Source of the DNA: Myroides odoratimimus
GTDB lineage: Bacteria; Bacteroidota; Bacteroidia; Flavobacteriales; Flavobacteriaceae
NCBI RefSeq assembly: GCF_030326305.1
Contig: NZ_JACAKB010000002.1
Span: 1 to 64,000 of the forward strand
Direction of reading: 5' to 3'
Length of the DNA: 64,000 bases
The position numbers were made by a program, and so were the translations under genes. Below are positions 1 to 8,359 of this stretch, one piece after another; position 1 is the first letter of the stretch, and each line of letters opens with the position of its first letter. The notes beneath the pieces are model-generated. The model searched no databases. It saw nothing but the letters and a program-made list of their open reading frames with translations, and had not been told where the DNA came from.

Positions 1-270
1 ACAATGACAGCTAGTTACACTACTTGGCTTGATCAAGCTAATGATCCTGAAAGATTAAATATAAAACCAGAAAACCTCAATCAATTTAATGGCAAAATTA
101 CACTTATTACAGGATCTGATTCTATCTTAGTATACCCTGCTGTTGCAAAACAAATAAAGCAAAAAGTTAATTCACTAGAATTACAGACTATTCAAGGCGC
201 AGGTCATGGAGGACTTATTTCTCATCCTATACAAACTGCTGATTTAATAAAAAATCACCTAACAAAATAA
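1..270 (+). CDS. alpha/beta hydrolase, C-terminal fragment (cut by window edge)
   Basis: Only the last ~90 codons are inside the window; the frame is open from the first base, so the Met at 4 is probably internal. The fragment shows the end of an alpha/beta-hydrolase fold: a strand with ITLITGSDS, then a helix, a strand LELQTIQ, and GAGHGG, whose His is the expected catalytic histidine, followed by a final helix ending at the stop. The nucleophile and acid are not in view, so substrate and exact family cannot be given. Unrelated to the downstream MocR remnant as far as the sequence shows. Confidence 0.7.
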   Translation, partial: TMTASYTTWLDQANDPERLNIKPENLNQFNGKITLITGSDSILVYPAVAKQIKQKVNSLELQTIQGAGHGGLISHPIQTADLIKNHLTK

Positions 271-474
271 GATATAGATAGAAATTTAATTAGATCAAAC
301 AATCCTTAATGGAGTAACCAAATTATAATCAATAATGGTGGATTCAAAAAAATCGAGAGGAATTCATCAGTGAATACCTATTAACTTAGAAGATAGTATA
401 TTTACCACTGACCTACGTAGTTTAGATATAAGAATTATAATACTTTACTTGCTAGGTGAACTAGTAATTGATGT

Positions 475-528
475 ATTTAATCTAAAGAATTCCCCGAGGC
501 TTGCCTCGGGGAATTCTTTAGATTAAAT
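475..528. repeat. 26-bp perfect inverted repeat with 2-nt spacer
   Basis: Arms at 475-500 and 503-528 are exact reverse complements separated by TT. The core is GAATTCCCCGAGGC / GCCTCGGGGAATTC, more GC-rich than the surroundings. The right arm runs straight into the reading frame of the truncated MocR gene. There is no T-tract on either side, so it is not a standard terminator, although it would form a very stable hairpin. It sits exactly where the MocR gene loses homology, which suggests a rearrangement junction. Confidence 0.9.
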
Positions 529-1686
529 CAAGAAGCCTTTAAATGGACAAACAAATTTAAGGATGTTAAGTTAGGTCAAAACTTTCAGAAGACTAAACTT
601 GCTATTGATGATGGGTTTCCAGATGTCCGCCTTGCCCCCATTGATGAGTTAATGCGTGAATACAGAAGTATCTCCAGAAAATTCTATGGACGTAATTATT
701 TAAAATATGGAAGTCCTCAAGGTTCAGAAAATCTAAGGGAGTCATTGTCTAATTATCTCTCTACCACTCGAGGCTTAAATGCCTCTATCAATGATTTACT
801 AATCACAAAGGGTAGTCAAATGGGGATCTATTTATCCGCTCAATTACTTTTAGATCCAGGAGATACTATTGCCGTAGGTATGTCTAACTATCCTACAGCA
901 GATCAGATTTTTAAACAAGCAGGTGCTAACCTTTTAAGGATACCTATAGATCACAATGGGATGGATGTAGACTATCTGGAAAACAAATTAAAAAAACAAA
1001 AAATAAAAGCTGTCTATATCATTCCACATCATCATAGCCCTACTACAGTTACACTAAGTATGGAGCGCAGATTAAAGTTTTTAAAATTGGCCAAAGAACA
1101 TCAATTTGCAATTATAGAAGATGATTATGACTTTGACTTCCACTATGCTAATAAACCTTATTTACCTTTAGCAAGTATAGATCACAATCAAAATGTAATA
1201 TATCTTGGATCAATTACTAAGACCTTTGCCCCTGCTCTAAGAATTGGTTTTATGACTGGCCCAGCTAACTTTATATATGCAGCCACCGCCTTAAGAGAAC
1301 TAATCGATAGACAAGGCGATACAACCTTAGAGGAGGCATTTGCCTCGCTTTTTAATCAGGGAGAAATGAATAGATATTACAGAAAAGCACTTAAGACCTA
1401 TAAGGAAAGACGCGATACATTCTGCTGTTTATTAGATACTAATTTCTCTAATCAAATTACCTTTAAAGTTCCCGAAGGTGGATTAGCTATTTGGGCTATT
1501 TTTAATCCAGAGATAGATCTAATGAAGCTATCTCACAATGCATTAAAACAAGGTTTATATCTAGACAATGGTTTGTTTTACAAGAATGAGGTATTTGCAA
1601 CTAATGGTATTCGTATGGGATTTGCCTCATTAGATGAAAAAGAAATGATAGAGGCTTGTGCTATTCTAAAAAAAGTAATGTATTAA
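520..1686 (+). pseudogene. MocR/PdxR-type regulator lacking its GntR HTH domain
   Basis: Family knowledge: MocR proteins are a GntR winged helix fused to a PLP-binding, aminotransferase-like effector domain of about 480 residues in all. Here only the aminotransferase part is present. Motifs seen are IIEDDYDFDF (cofactor Asp region) and GSITKTFAPALRIGF (Schiff-base Lys). The first ATG (652) lies inside conserved domain sequence: codons upstream of it still read like the family (IDDGFPDVRLAP), and it has no ribosome-binding site. The frame stays open back to a stop at 478, inside or next to the palindrome, with no HTH. I read it as a 5'-truncated pseudogene; a shortened PLP protein made from an internal start is possible. 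Confidence 0.75.
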
Positions 1687-1769
1687 AATTCACTGGGCTA
1701 CCTATTATTAATAATCTGGCATGTTGAGCTTATTTGACTCTGTTTTAATTTTACCAAAAATATTAAAAT

Positions 1770-2207
1770 ATGGAAAATACATTTGAAATTAAAGCTATTG
1801 AAACAGCATCAGAGATTCAAAAATGTTTAGCTGTTGCTTTAATCTTAAGACCACATTTAAACAAAGATACTTGGCTTATTACAATTAATGAAATGCTTAA
1901 AAATGAAAAATATGCATTAAAAGGTATCTACGACAAAGAAAATATTGTTGCTTTTATTGGTTATAGAAAAATGACCACGTTACATAGTGGCTCTATTATT
2001 TATATCGATGATTTATGTACTGTAGAAAGCTATAGAGGAAAAGGATTTGGAGGTAAACTATTAGCCCACATAAGATCTATAGCTGAATCCGAGTCTATGA
2101 ATGCTGTAGTATTAGATACTGGTTTTGACAATCACACTGCGCAGAAATTATACTTTAAAAATCACTTCGAACTATCTGCAGTTCACTTACATACTTATTT
2201 AAAATAA
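1770..2207 (+). CDS. GNAT family N-acetyltransferase
   Basis: A 145-residue single-domain acetyltransferase. The acetyl-CoA loop reads VESYRGKGFGGKLL (R/QxxGxG/A type) at about residues 87-100, preceded by the strand SIIYIDDLCTV and followed by the helix/strand AVVLDTGFDNHTAQKLY typical of the fold's second half. The substrate cannot be inferred. It follows the MocR remnant by 83 bp and precedes an AhpD-like gene on the same strand. MocR regulators often control neighbouring GNAT or oxidoreductase genes, so this pair may be the former regulon. Confidence 0.85.
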   Translation: MENTFEIKAIETASEIQKCLAVALILRPHLNKDTWLITINEMLKNEKYALKGIYDKENIVAFIGYRKMTTLHSGSIIYIDDLCTVESYRGKGFGGKLLAHIRSIAESESMNAVVLDTGFDNHTAQKLYFKNHFELSAVHLHTYLK

Positions 2208-2265
2208 TCTATTCTATAGTTTTATTTGTAACTTATATACTTATAATAATTAAAAAAAATGACAA

Positions 2266-2703
2266 ATGAAAAAACGTATTGACTTATCAAATGTAGTATC
2301 AAGTGGTTATAAAAGAATTATTGCACTTGACAGTTTTGTTCAGAATTCAGATTTAGACAAAACTCATCTTGAATTAATAAAGATTAGAGCCTCTCAAATT
2401 AATGGTTGTGCGTATTGCCTTAATTTACATACACGTGACGCTATGAATCAAGGAGAAACTGCTCAGCGAATTTTCTTACTAAATGCTTGGAGAGAAACGG
2501 AACTATTCACAGAAGAAGAGCGTACTATTTTAGCTATGACAGAGGAAATTACTCTAATTAGTGAGCGTGGTTTAACAGAAGAGACTTATGAAATGGCTAC
2601 AAAGTTATTCAACGAAGAATACATAGGGTTCATTATTATGGCTATCATTACTATTAATGCATGGAACAGAGTCGCTGTTAGTACACATAAACCAATAGAT
2701 TAA
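2266..2703 (+). CDS. carboxymuconolactone decarboxylase (AhpD-like) family protein
   Basis: A 145-residue all-helical CMD-family protein. The diagnostic redox motif is present: ASQINGCAYCLNLHTRDA, i.e. CxxC with the following His, as in AhpD-type alkylhydroperoxidases. The rest (LNAWRETELFTEEERTIL, then a helix ending in INAWNR) fits the usual single-domain form. Likely a cytoplasmic thiol-disulfide/peroxidase-like protein; the true substrate is unknown. It lies 58 bp after the GNAT gene on the same strand and is probably cotranscribed with it. The start follows AATGACAA, with a weak Shine-Dalgarno sequence as is usual for this phylum. Confidence 0.85.
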   Translation: MKKRIDLSNVVSSGYKRIIALDSFVQNSDLDKTHLELIKIRASQINGCAYCLNLHTRDAMNQGETAQRIFLLNAWRETELFTEEERTILAMTEEITLISERGLTEETYEMATKLFNEEYIGFIIMAIITINAWNRVAVSTHKPID

Positions 2704-3097
2704 TCAAGATGATAAGAAAGATTGGCTTATTTAAATACAATAAACATACAAGTATCAATAAAATCGAATTAGACATAAAACAGCAAAAGTAAATTAACTT
2801 AGAGAGCTACTTTTTATTTAGGTGAGTCGATATTACAGAATGCGATCCGAAAGCAATAGATTATGTTTTTAACGAATTAGATATAAAAAGAGATTTTCTC
2901 TCGTGTAAAAATAAGGTTTATTTGATAATGTTGGATATACAGGCAATATTAAGATTATTGAAAAAAGGTTTAAGCCTCATTTTGTTTACATTTAGGTAAC
3001 CTTTGAATATTGAATTATCATTAGTTTTACCCCCGTTCCTATTACACAATAACGTTGAACACGTCAATTGCAATAAAAACTAAAAATAGGAAGCGAT
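2704..3097. other. non-coding stretch with a possible decayed reading frame
   Basis: No intact gene. From 2829 one frame reads about 29 protein-like codons (DITECDPKAIDYVFNELDIK and on), and a second frame then reads GLFDNVGYTGNIKIIEKRFK to a stop near 2995. This is the pattern of a frameshifted remnant. I could not assign it to a family. The last ~50 bp carry the leader of the chromate transporter gene. Confidence 0.35.
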
Positions 3098-4222
3098 ATG
3101 TCAGAAAAAATAAGCCTAAAAGAAATAGCCAAAGTCTTTACAAAACTGGGAATTATTGGTTTTGGAGGTCCTGCAGCGCATATTGCGATGATGAGAGAGG
3201 AAGTCGTTGTACAAAGAAAATGGATGGATGAACAACACTTCTTAGATCTACTAGGTGCCACCAATTTAATCCCTGGTCCTAATAGTACAGAAATGGCCAT
3301 TCACATTGGATATGACAAAGGGGGATGGAAAGGCCTCATAATTGCAGGGCTATGTTTTATTCTTCCCGCTGTTTTTCTAACGGGTGTACTCGCCTACTTT
3401 TATAAATTGTATGGGCAATTACCGCATATACAACCTTTTATATACGGAATTAAACCAGCAATTATAGCCATTATGCTTGGAGCTGTTTTTCCACTAGCTA
3501 AAAAATCTATTAACTCCACCTTTTTAGCCTTTTTGGGGCTAATCGTCTTGGTAGCTTCTTTACTGGGGGTTAATGAAATCTTTTTATTGTTTGGGGCTGG
3601 ATTTTTAGCCTATGCCCTGTTTTATATCAATACGAGAAAGCAAAATACCTTACAAAGCTTGATTGCATTGCCACTCTTACTTAGCATACAAAGTACGTTT
3701 TTCACTACAACCAATCGACAGTTATTTTGGATTTTTCTAAAAATAGGTGCTATACTTTATGGTAGTGGTTATGTGCTATTTGCCTTTTTAGATACAGAAC
3801 TAGTACAAACAGGGTTGTTAACAAGAGAACAGCTGATGGATGCAATAGCTGTAGGTCAATTCACACCAGGACCTGTTTTCTCTTCCGTTACTTTTATTGG
3901 TTTTCAAATTAATGGTTTATCCGGAGCAATTCTTTCAACTATTGCAATTTTTTTACCTTCCTTTGTTCTAGTAGCTTTAATCAACCCATTGATGAAAAAA
4001 CTTCGCAACTCAAAAGGATTATCTGTCTTTTTAGATGCGGTGAATGTTGCCTCTGTCGCCTTGATTATCGCTATTTGTATAACGATGACACGAGATGTGT
4101 TGTTGAATTGGCAACCCCTTGTTATTACCCTACTTAGTGGTATACTCGTTTTTAAATTTAAAAAAGTAAATAGTGCTTTTATTGTTTTAGCAGGAGCTTT
4201 GTTGGGTTATATCCTCTTTTAA
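3098..4222 (+). CDS. chrA: chromate transporter, CHR family
   Basis: A 374-residue, bidomain (long-chain) CHR-family inner-membrane protein that exports or exchanges chromate. Both half-repeats show their signatures: GFGGPAAHIAMM with NLIPGPNSTEMAIHIG in the N-terminal half, and GSGYVLFAFL with GQFTPGPVFSSVTFIGF in the C-terminal half. Hydrophobic segments fill the rest. The start is preceded by AGGAAGCGAT, a fair ribosome-binding site. The gene stands alone on its strand, with no chrB-type regulator beside it. It converges on the lipocalin gene downstream. Confidence 0.92.
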   Translation: MSEKISLKEIAKVFTKLGIIGFGGPAAHIAMMREEVVVQRKWMDEQHFLDLLGATNLIPGPNSTEMAIHIGYDKGGWKGLIIAGLCFILPAVFLTGVLAYFYKLYGQLPHIQPFIYGIKPAIIAIMLGAVFPLAKKSINSTFLAFLGLIVLVASLLGVNEIFLLFGAGFLAYALFYINTRKQNTLQSLIALPLLLSIQSTFFTTTNRQLFWIFLKIGAILYGSGYVLFAFLDTELVQTGLLTREQLMDAIAVGQFTPGPVFSSVTFIGFQINGLSGAILSTIAIFLPSFVLVALINPLMKKLRNSKGLSVFLDAVNVASVALIIAICITMTRDVLLNWQPLVITLLSGILVFKFKKVNSAFIVLAGALLGYILF

Positions 4223-4241
4223 TTGTTCGCTTTTCTTGTAT

Positions 4242-4808
4242 TTATTTAGACTTTATTACCGACATATCTTCCTTGTCATGTTCAACCCAAATCAAACGAG
4301 ATACATCATAACCAATTTCATTAGCTAGTGTCAAGTATTGTTCTTTAATAGCTTCGGGGATACTTTTTTCTCGAGATAAAATCCATAAATAATCAAGATC
4401 TTTTCCTGCTATTAGAGCATACCTATAATCTGAATCTAATGCAATGACATTATAACCCGAATAAAAAGGCCCGAAAAAGCTAACCTTAAGTGCCCCTACA
4501 TTTTGCTCTGCTCTAAATTTAGCTATTCCTTCTGCTTGTTTCCATTCTTTGGTTTTAACATTAAAACCTCGATTTAAAACCTTGACATTTCCGTTCCCGT
4601 CCAAGCTATAGTAAGCTGTGGTATTAGTTAAGTCTTTTTCAAAATAAAAATCAAACCGAGCAATTTCATACCATGTTCCCAAATAACGATTTACATCAAA
4701 ATTTTCAACGGGTTTAGCTTTTTCTGGTATTCTACTTGCATTACATGACACAAACAAAAAAGATAAAATAGTAAAAAAACTTATTCGATAAAACACTTGT
4801 AAATTCAT
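4242..4808 (-). CDS. blc: lipocalin family outer-membrane lipoprotein
   Basis: A 188-residue Blc-like lipocalin. An N-terminal signal sequence ends at the lipobox FVSC (Cys22), so it should be lipid-anchored. The first conserved lipocalin block is clear (VNRYLGTWYEIARF, with the GxW motif), followed by alternating beta strands (NVKVLNRGFN, FGPFYSGYNVIAL, LWILSREKSI). The family binds small hydrophobic ligands or lysophospholipids; the ligand here is unknown. Monocistronic, convergent with chrA. Confidence 0.9.
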   Translation of the reverse strand: MNLQVFYRISFFTILSFLFVSCNASRIPEKAKPVENFDVNRYLGTWYEIARFDFYFEKDLTNTTAYYSLDGNGNVKVLNRGFNVKTKEWKQAEGIAKFRAEQNVGALKVSFFGPFYSGYNVIALDSDYRYALIAGKDLDYLWILSREKSIPEAIKEQYLTLANEIGYDVSRLIWVEHDKEDMSVIKSK

Positions 4809-4916
4809 AAAAAATTAGTTTATCTCAAAAATAAAAAAATAAATAATGAATTGATTTATTCTAATAATTAATTTAATAGAAACGACTTTACACCATTTAA
4901 AAACAACTATATTTTA

Positions 4917-5951
4917 TCACTTTGTATAATATTTCTTTTTCATCCATAAACTCACTCGTACAAGTAAAATCAGTACAGGAACTTCAACTAAAGGTCCGAT
5001 AACTCCTACAAAAGCTTGGGGCGAGTGAATTCCGAATACGGCAATAGCAACAGCGATAGCCAGTTCAAAATTATTGCCTGCTGCAGTAAAAGAAATAGCC
5101 GCATTTTTATCATAATCCACATGTATTGACTTGTTTACGAAGAAACTAACAAAGAACATCAAAACAAAATAGATAACAAGTGGAATAGCAACTTTGATAA
5201 CTTGCATTGGCAATTGTACAATCTGCTCTCCTTTTAAGCTAAACATAAGCACAATGGTAAACAGTAAAGCATATAAAGTAAAGGGTGAAATAAAAGGGAT
5301 AAACTTGCGTTTAAACCAATCTTCTCCTTTTATTTTAATTAGGTACTTATGACTTAAAAAGCCAGCTAAAAATGGAATACCTAAATAAATAAGTACACTC
5401 TGTACAACATCGCTCATCTTAATTGAAATAGCATAATCCGCAAATCCAAAATAAGAAGGTAATACGTTGATAAAAAGCCAAACAAAAAAGCTATAAAACA
5501 GCACTTGGAACACACTATTTAATGCAATTAGTAAGGCAGCATATTCTCGATTACCTTTTGCTAAATCATTCCATACAATCACCATTGCAATACATCTGGC
5601 TAAACCAATAAGGATCAACCCTACCATATAATCAGGTTCATCACGCATGAAAATAATAGCCAGAACAAACATTAAAACAGGTCCTACAATCCAGTTTAAG
5701 AAAAGAGATAAGCTTAAGACTTTTTTATCCCTAAAAGCCAATGGTAATAAATTATAATCCACATTAGCCAGTGGAGGATACATCATGATGATTAGTCCTA
5801 TAGCTAACGGAATATTGGTCGTTCCAATAGATAGTTTATCCATCACATTAGAAACACTTGGAAATACATTTCCTAAGAGAACACCAATCCCCATAGCCAA
5901 GAAAATCCAAAGGGTTAAGTATCGATCTAAAAATTTCATTCTAACTTGCAT
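4917..5951 (-). CDS. arsB: Acr3-type arsenite efflux transporter
   Basis: A 344-residue integral membrane protein of the ACR3 (not ArsB) arsenite efflux family, with about ten hydrophobic segments. Family features include [18 protein letters not shown] at the start, [18 protein letters not shown] with the conserved Cys thought to take part in As(III) transport, and [18 protein letters not shown] near the end. It is the last gene of the ars operon, 3 bp after the arsenate reductase. Met at residue 5 is an alternative start, but the first Met fits the spacing better. It should pump out arsenite made by the preceding reductase. Confidence 0.93.
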   Translation of the reverse strand: MQVRMKFLDRYLTLWIFLAMGIGVLLGNVFPSVSNVMDKLSIGTTNIPLAIGLIIMMYPPLANVDYNLLPLAFRDKKVLSLSLFLNWIVGPVLMFVLAIIFMRDEPDYMVGLILIGLARCIAMVIVWNDLAKGNREYAALLIALNSVFQVLFYSFFVWLFINVLPSYFGFADYAISIKMSDVVQSVLIYLGIPFLAGFLSHKYLIKIKGEDWFKRKFIPFISPFTLYALLFTIVLMFSLKGEQIVQLPMQVIKVAIPLVIYFVLMFFVSFFVNKSIHVDYDKNAAISFTAAGNNFELAIAVAIAVFGIHSPQAFVGVIGPLVEVPVLILLVRVSLWMKKKYYTK

Positions 5952-5954
5952 GAC

Positions 5955-6569
5955 TTATTTTTTAATTTGTGACACGATGTAAAACATTTCACTTGCAATT
6001 TCAAGGCTTCGATTAAAATATTCTACTTGCTGGTTTTCCGTTCCATCAAATGCCTTAGGATCCTCGAATGTAATAGGTATTCTTCGCTCAGCACCTGCTA
6101 CAAAAGGACAGCCCTCATCCGCCTGTGAACAAGTCATTACCGCTGCAAAATCGCTACTTGGATTAAAAGCGGCATCGTACTTCTTAGAAAAACCAATAAT
6201 AGGAATTTCATTATCCCCATACTTTATCGCATAAATAGGATTCTCTCCTTCTGCAATTTTGAACACCTCAAGTCCTTGTTCTTTCAGAACGGTAGCAACC
6301 ATTGGATACATCGCTGTTTGTTCAGTCCCTCCTGAATAACAAATAACATTTGGAATACCATAATAAGCTGCTGCTACTTGCATCCAAATCTGAGCCAAAT
6401 GACTTCTTCTTGAATTATGTGTGCAGATAAAATTGATTCGAATTGGAGATTTTGAATCAACCTTCGCTTGAATATAAGCCACTAAAGGAGCCAAAACTTC
6501 TTTTCTACTATCACTTATCACTTGTGATTCAAGCATAGCGCTAATTGTAGTTGATACTGTTTTATACAT
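5955..6569 (-). CDS. arsC: thioredoxin-type arsenate reductase (LMW phosphatase fold)
   Basis: A 204-residue low-molecular-weight protein tyrosine phosphatase-like protein. The P-loop reads CTHNSRRS with Cys49 and Arg55 (CX5R). It also has VMTCSQADEGCPFV (Cys147, Cys154), which matches the Cys82/Cys89 pair of the S. aureus pI258 ArsC, so all three redox cysteines of the thioredoxin-coupled mechanism appear present. An N-terminal helical extension of about 40 residues precedes the fold. It would reduce As(V) to As(III) for Acr3. It sits third in the operon, 17 bp after DUF6428. Confidence 0.9.
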   Translation of the reverse strand: MYKTVSTTISAMLESQVISDSRKEVLAPLVAYIQAKVDSKSPIRINFICTHNSRRSHLAQIWMQVAAAYYGIPNVICYSGGTEQTAMYPMVATVLKEQGLEVFKIAEGENPIYAIKYGDNEIPIIGFSKKYDAAFNPSSDFAAVMTCSQADEGCPFVAGAERRIPITFEDPKAFDGTENQQVEYFNRSLEIASEMFYIVSQIKK

Positions 6570-6586
6570 CTTTTACTTTTTTACGA

Positions 6587-7039
6587 TTAACAACATCCAG
6601 CATTGGGATCGCAACAACTAGTTTGAGCTGCCTGACTACTTGGGATAATTCCACAAGCATCTTCCGCTAAACAAGCAGTCAATGTGTTTTTTAATAAAAA
6701 GTGAGTTCCATTAAATGCTAAGAAATACTTCCCAATCGTTTCTTTACCTTGAACTTCTACTTCAATCTCGGCATCAACAATACCCAATTTTGTTTCTGAC
6801 AACCTGATAATATTTAATAATTTGCCTGCTTTTAAACGGTGCTGATAATCATCTGCATTCCACAATTGAAAGCTTACCTTTACCTCTTCTCTAATTGTTC
6901 CCCCACAGTCAATAAACTTTTTTGTTACTTGACCTACTTCTGTTACATGGAAATGCTCTGCGACAAACGTTCCATCTTCAAATTGAAAATCTACTCGGTC
7001 TAAATTTTCTAAAACGGCTTTTACTTCTGATAATTTCAT
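6587..7039 (-). CDS. DUF6428 family protein of the arsenic operon
   Basis: A 150-residue soluble protein of a family commonly found between arsR and arsC-like genes in Bacteroidota. The N-terminal 115 residues form an alpha/beta domain (LENLDRVDFQFEDGTFVAEH at its start). The C-terminus ends in a cysteine-rich tail, TSCCDPNAGCC, plus Cys at TACLAEDACG, which suggests a thiol ligand site for arsenite or antimonite. That role is inference; no catalytic motif is visible. A palindromic ArsR-like operator lies just upstream, at 7067-7082. Confidence 0.8.
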   Translation of the reverse strand: MKLSEVKAVLENLDRVDFQFEDGTFVAEHFHVTEVGQVTKKFIDCGGTIREEVKVSFQLWNADDYQHRLKAGKLLNIIRLSETKLGIVDAEIEVEVQGKETIGKYFLAFNGTHFLLKNTLTACLAEDACGIIPSSQAAQTSCCDPNAGCC

Positions 7040-7066
7040 ATTTACTTGTTTTTAAATTATTTCAAT

Positions 7067-7082
7067 ATCGTAATATTACGAT
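7067..7082. promoter_or_regulatory. ArsR-type operator between arsR and DUF6428
   Basis: Perfect 16-bp palindrome ATCGTAATATTACGAT, 28 bp upstream of the DUF6428 start. It matches the dyad upstream of arsR at 15 of 16 positions. Two near-identical dyads flanking arsR argue strongly for ArsR binding at both, giving an internal control point. Confidence 0.75.
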
Positions 7083-7100
7083 GATATGAATTAAAAAATA

Positions 7101-7430
7101 TTAACAGCAATCGTTTGATGCTATTTTTTGAGCGAAGAACAATTCAAACTCCTTGAAAAATTCATTCCATACTACATCGTCAATACAATAACAAACGGAT
7201 TTACCCTCAATTGTCCCTTTGATAAGTCCACTATTCTTAAGCTCTTTTAAGTGCTGTGAAATAGTCGCTTGAGCCAATCCAAGTTCTTCTACCAAATCAT
7301 TGCAAATACAAGCCTCTTGATTGATAATATACTGAAGAATGGCAAGTCTTGCTGGATGCCCTAAAACCTTAAACATAAGCGATAATCTATTCTTTTTATC
7401 ACTAAATAATTCTGATTTTGTTACTCCCAT
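7101..7430 (-). CDS. arsR: ArsR/SmtB family arsenic-responsive repressor
   Basis: A winged-helix repressor of about 109 residues. The HTH region reads DLVEELGLAQATISQHLKEL, preceded by the metal-site helix EACICNDL (the ELCVC-like As(III) motif). Two more cysteines end the protein (NDCC). An upstream in-frame Met at 7457 would add nine residues but lies inside the operator dyad, so I prefer the Met at 7430 (MGVTKSEL). First gene of the arsR-DUF6428-arsC-acr3 operon, and predicted to repress it until arsenite binds. Confidence 0.92.
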   Translation of the reverse strand: MGVTKSELFSDKKNRLSLMFKVLGHPARLAILQYIINQEACICNDLVEELGLAQATISQHLKELKNSGLIKGTIEGKSVCYCIDDVVWNEFFKEFELFFAQKIASNDCC

Positions 7431-7447
7431 TATTTTATACTTAAAAA

Positions 7448-7491
7448 TACATCGCAATATTACGATGTATATTTAAACTATGCAAGTTTAA
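7448..7491 (-). promoter_or_regulatory. arsR promoter with overlapping ArsR operator
   Basis: The dyad TACATCGCAATATTACGATG plus two more bases (7448-7469) has a single mismatched pair. Read on the minus strand, TTG, 20 nt, TAATATTG matches the Bacteroidota promoter (TTG, 17-23 nt, TAnnTTTG) with one change, and the -7 box lies inside the dyad. Bound repressor would block the promoter. Confidence 0.7.
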
Positions 7492-7520
7492 TTAATATTG
7501 ATAGCAAATACGATAATAAA

Positions 7521-8327
7521 TTATTCTGTAATGTGATTAGGCTTCATAAACTTTGAAAAGAAAATACTCACTTCATACAATAAAACTAATGGTATAACCA
7601 AAATAACTTGACTCAATACATCTGGAGGTGTAATAATTGCTGATGCTACTAAAATCAAAACATAAGCATATCTGCGATAACCTTTGAGTGTATCTGTTGA
7701 TAAAATTCCCATCTTGTATAATACTAGAATGACAACTGGCAAAACAAACACAATACCTGATGCTAGTATGGTTGTTCTAACAAGAGAAATATATGAGGTA
7801 AGATCGATTTGATTGGCAACAATACTACTAATCTCTATATTCATAAAAAAATGAATAGATAAAGGAACTATAATAAAATATCCAAACAAGACACCTATAA
7901 AAAATAAAAGACTTGTGATTGTTACAAATACAACACTGTATCTTGTCTTACTATTATATAATTTAGGTTGTACAAATTTCCAAATTTGATACAAAATCCA
8001 AGGAAATGAAGCTATTAGTCCAAAGGTAAAACTAGTCCAAATCATAATCATTAACTGACCATCCATTTTTCGATTTTGAATATCAAAATCAATCCCTTCC
8101 ATATACAATGATGAACTCAAATTAAAAAAATCTATCAAAGAACGATGCCAAATATAAATAGGAAAATTAGGGTTCTTAGGAGCAAATAATATTTGCTCAA
8201 AAATAAAGTTAGTATATAAAAACGCTATGCTACTACATAAGACGATTCCAATAAAACACTTGATTAAAAAACTTCTTAAAAGTCCTACAAAATTTAAAAA
8301 TGTCTTTTTCTTAATACCTCTATCCAT
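7521..8327 (-). CDS. tatC: twin-arginine translocase subunit TatC
   Basis: A 268-residue polytopic membrane protein. Six hydrophobic segments and TatC signatures are visible: FGLIASFPWILYQIWKFVQP, the cytoplasmic loop and third helix region, and SAIITPPDVLSQVILVIPLV near the end, where the TPPD motif is typical. It forms the twin-arginine signal receptor with TatA/B. No tatA or tatB gene lies nearby, and the gene sits between the ars operon and an esterase lipoprotein gene (32 bp upstream), with which it may be cotranscribed. It could be an extra TatC copy; the chromosome elsewhere would have to be checked. Confidence 0.88.
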   Translation of the reverse strand: MDRGIKKKTFLNFVGLLRSFLIKCFIGIVLCSSIAFLYTNFIFEQILFAPKNPNFPIYIWHRSLIDFFNLSSSLYMEGIDFDIQNRKMDGQLMIMIWTSFTFGLIASFPWILYQIWKFVQPKLYNSKTRYSVVFVTITSLLFFIGVLFGYFIIVPLSIHFFMNIEISSIVANQIDLTSYISLVRTTILASGIVFVLPVVILVLYKMGILSTDTLKGYRRYAYVLILVASAIITPPDVLSQVILVIPLVLLYEVSIFFSKFMKPNHITE

Positions 8328-8359
8328 ATCTGATTATAAAATGCTAAACTACTGCTATT

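Noticed and set aside
652-654. ATG at 652 as a true MocR start
   Set aside because: Family-like codons continue upstream in frame, and no ribosome-binding site is present.
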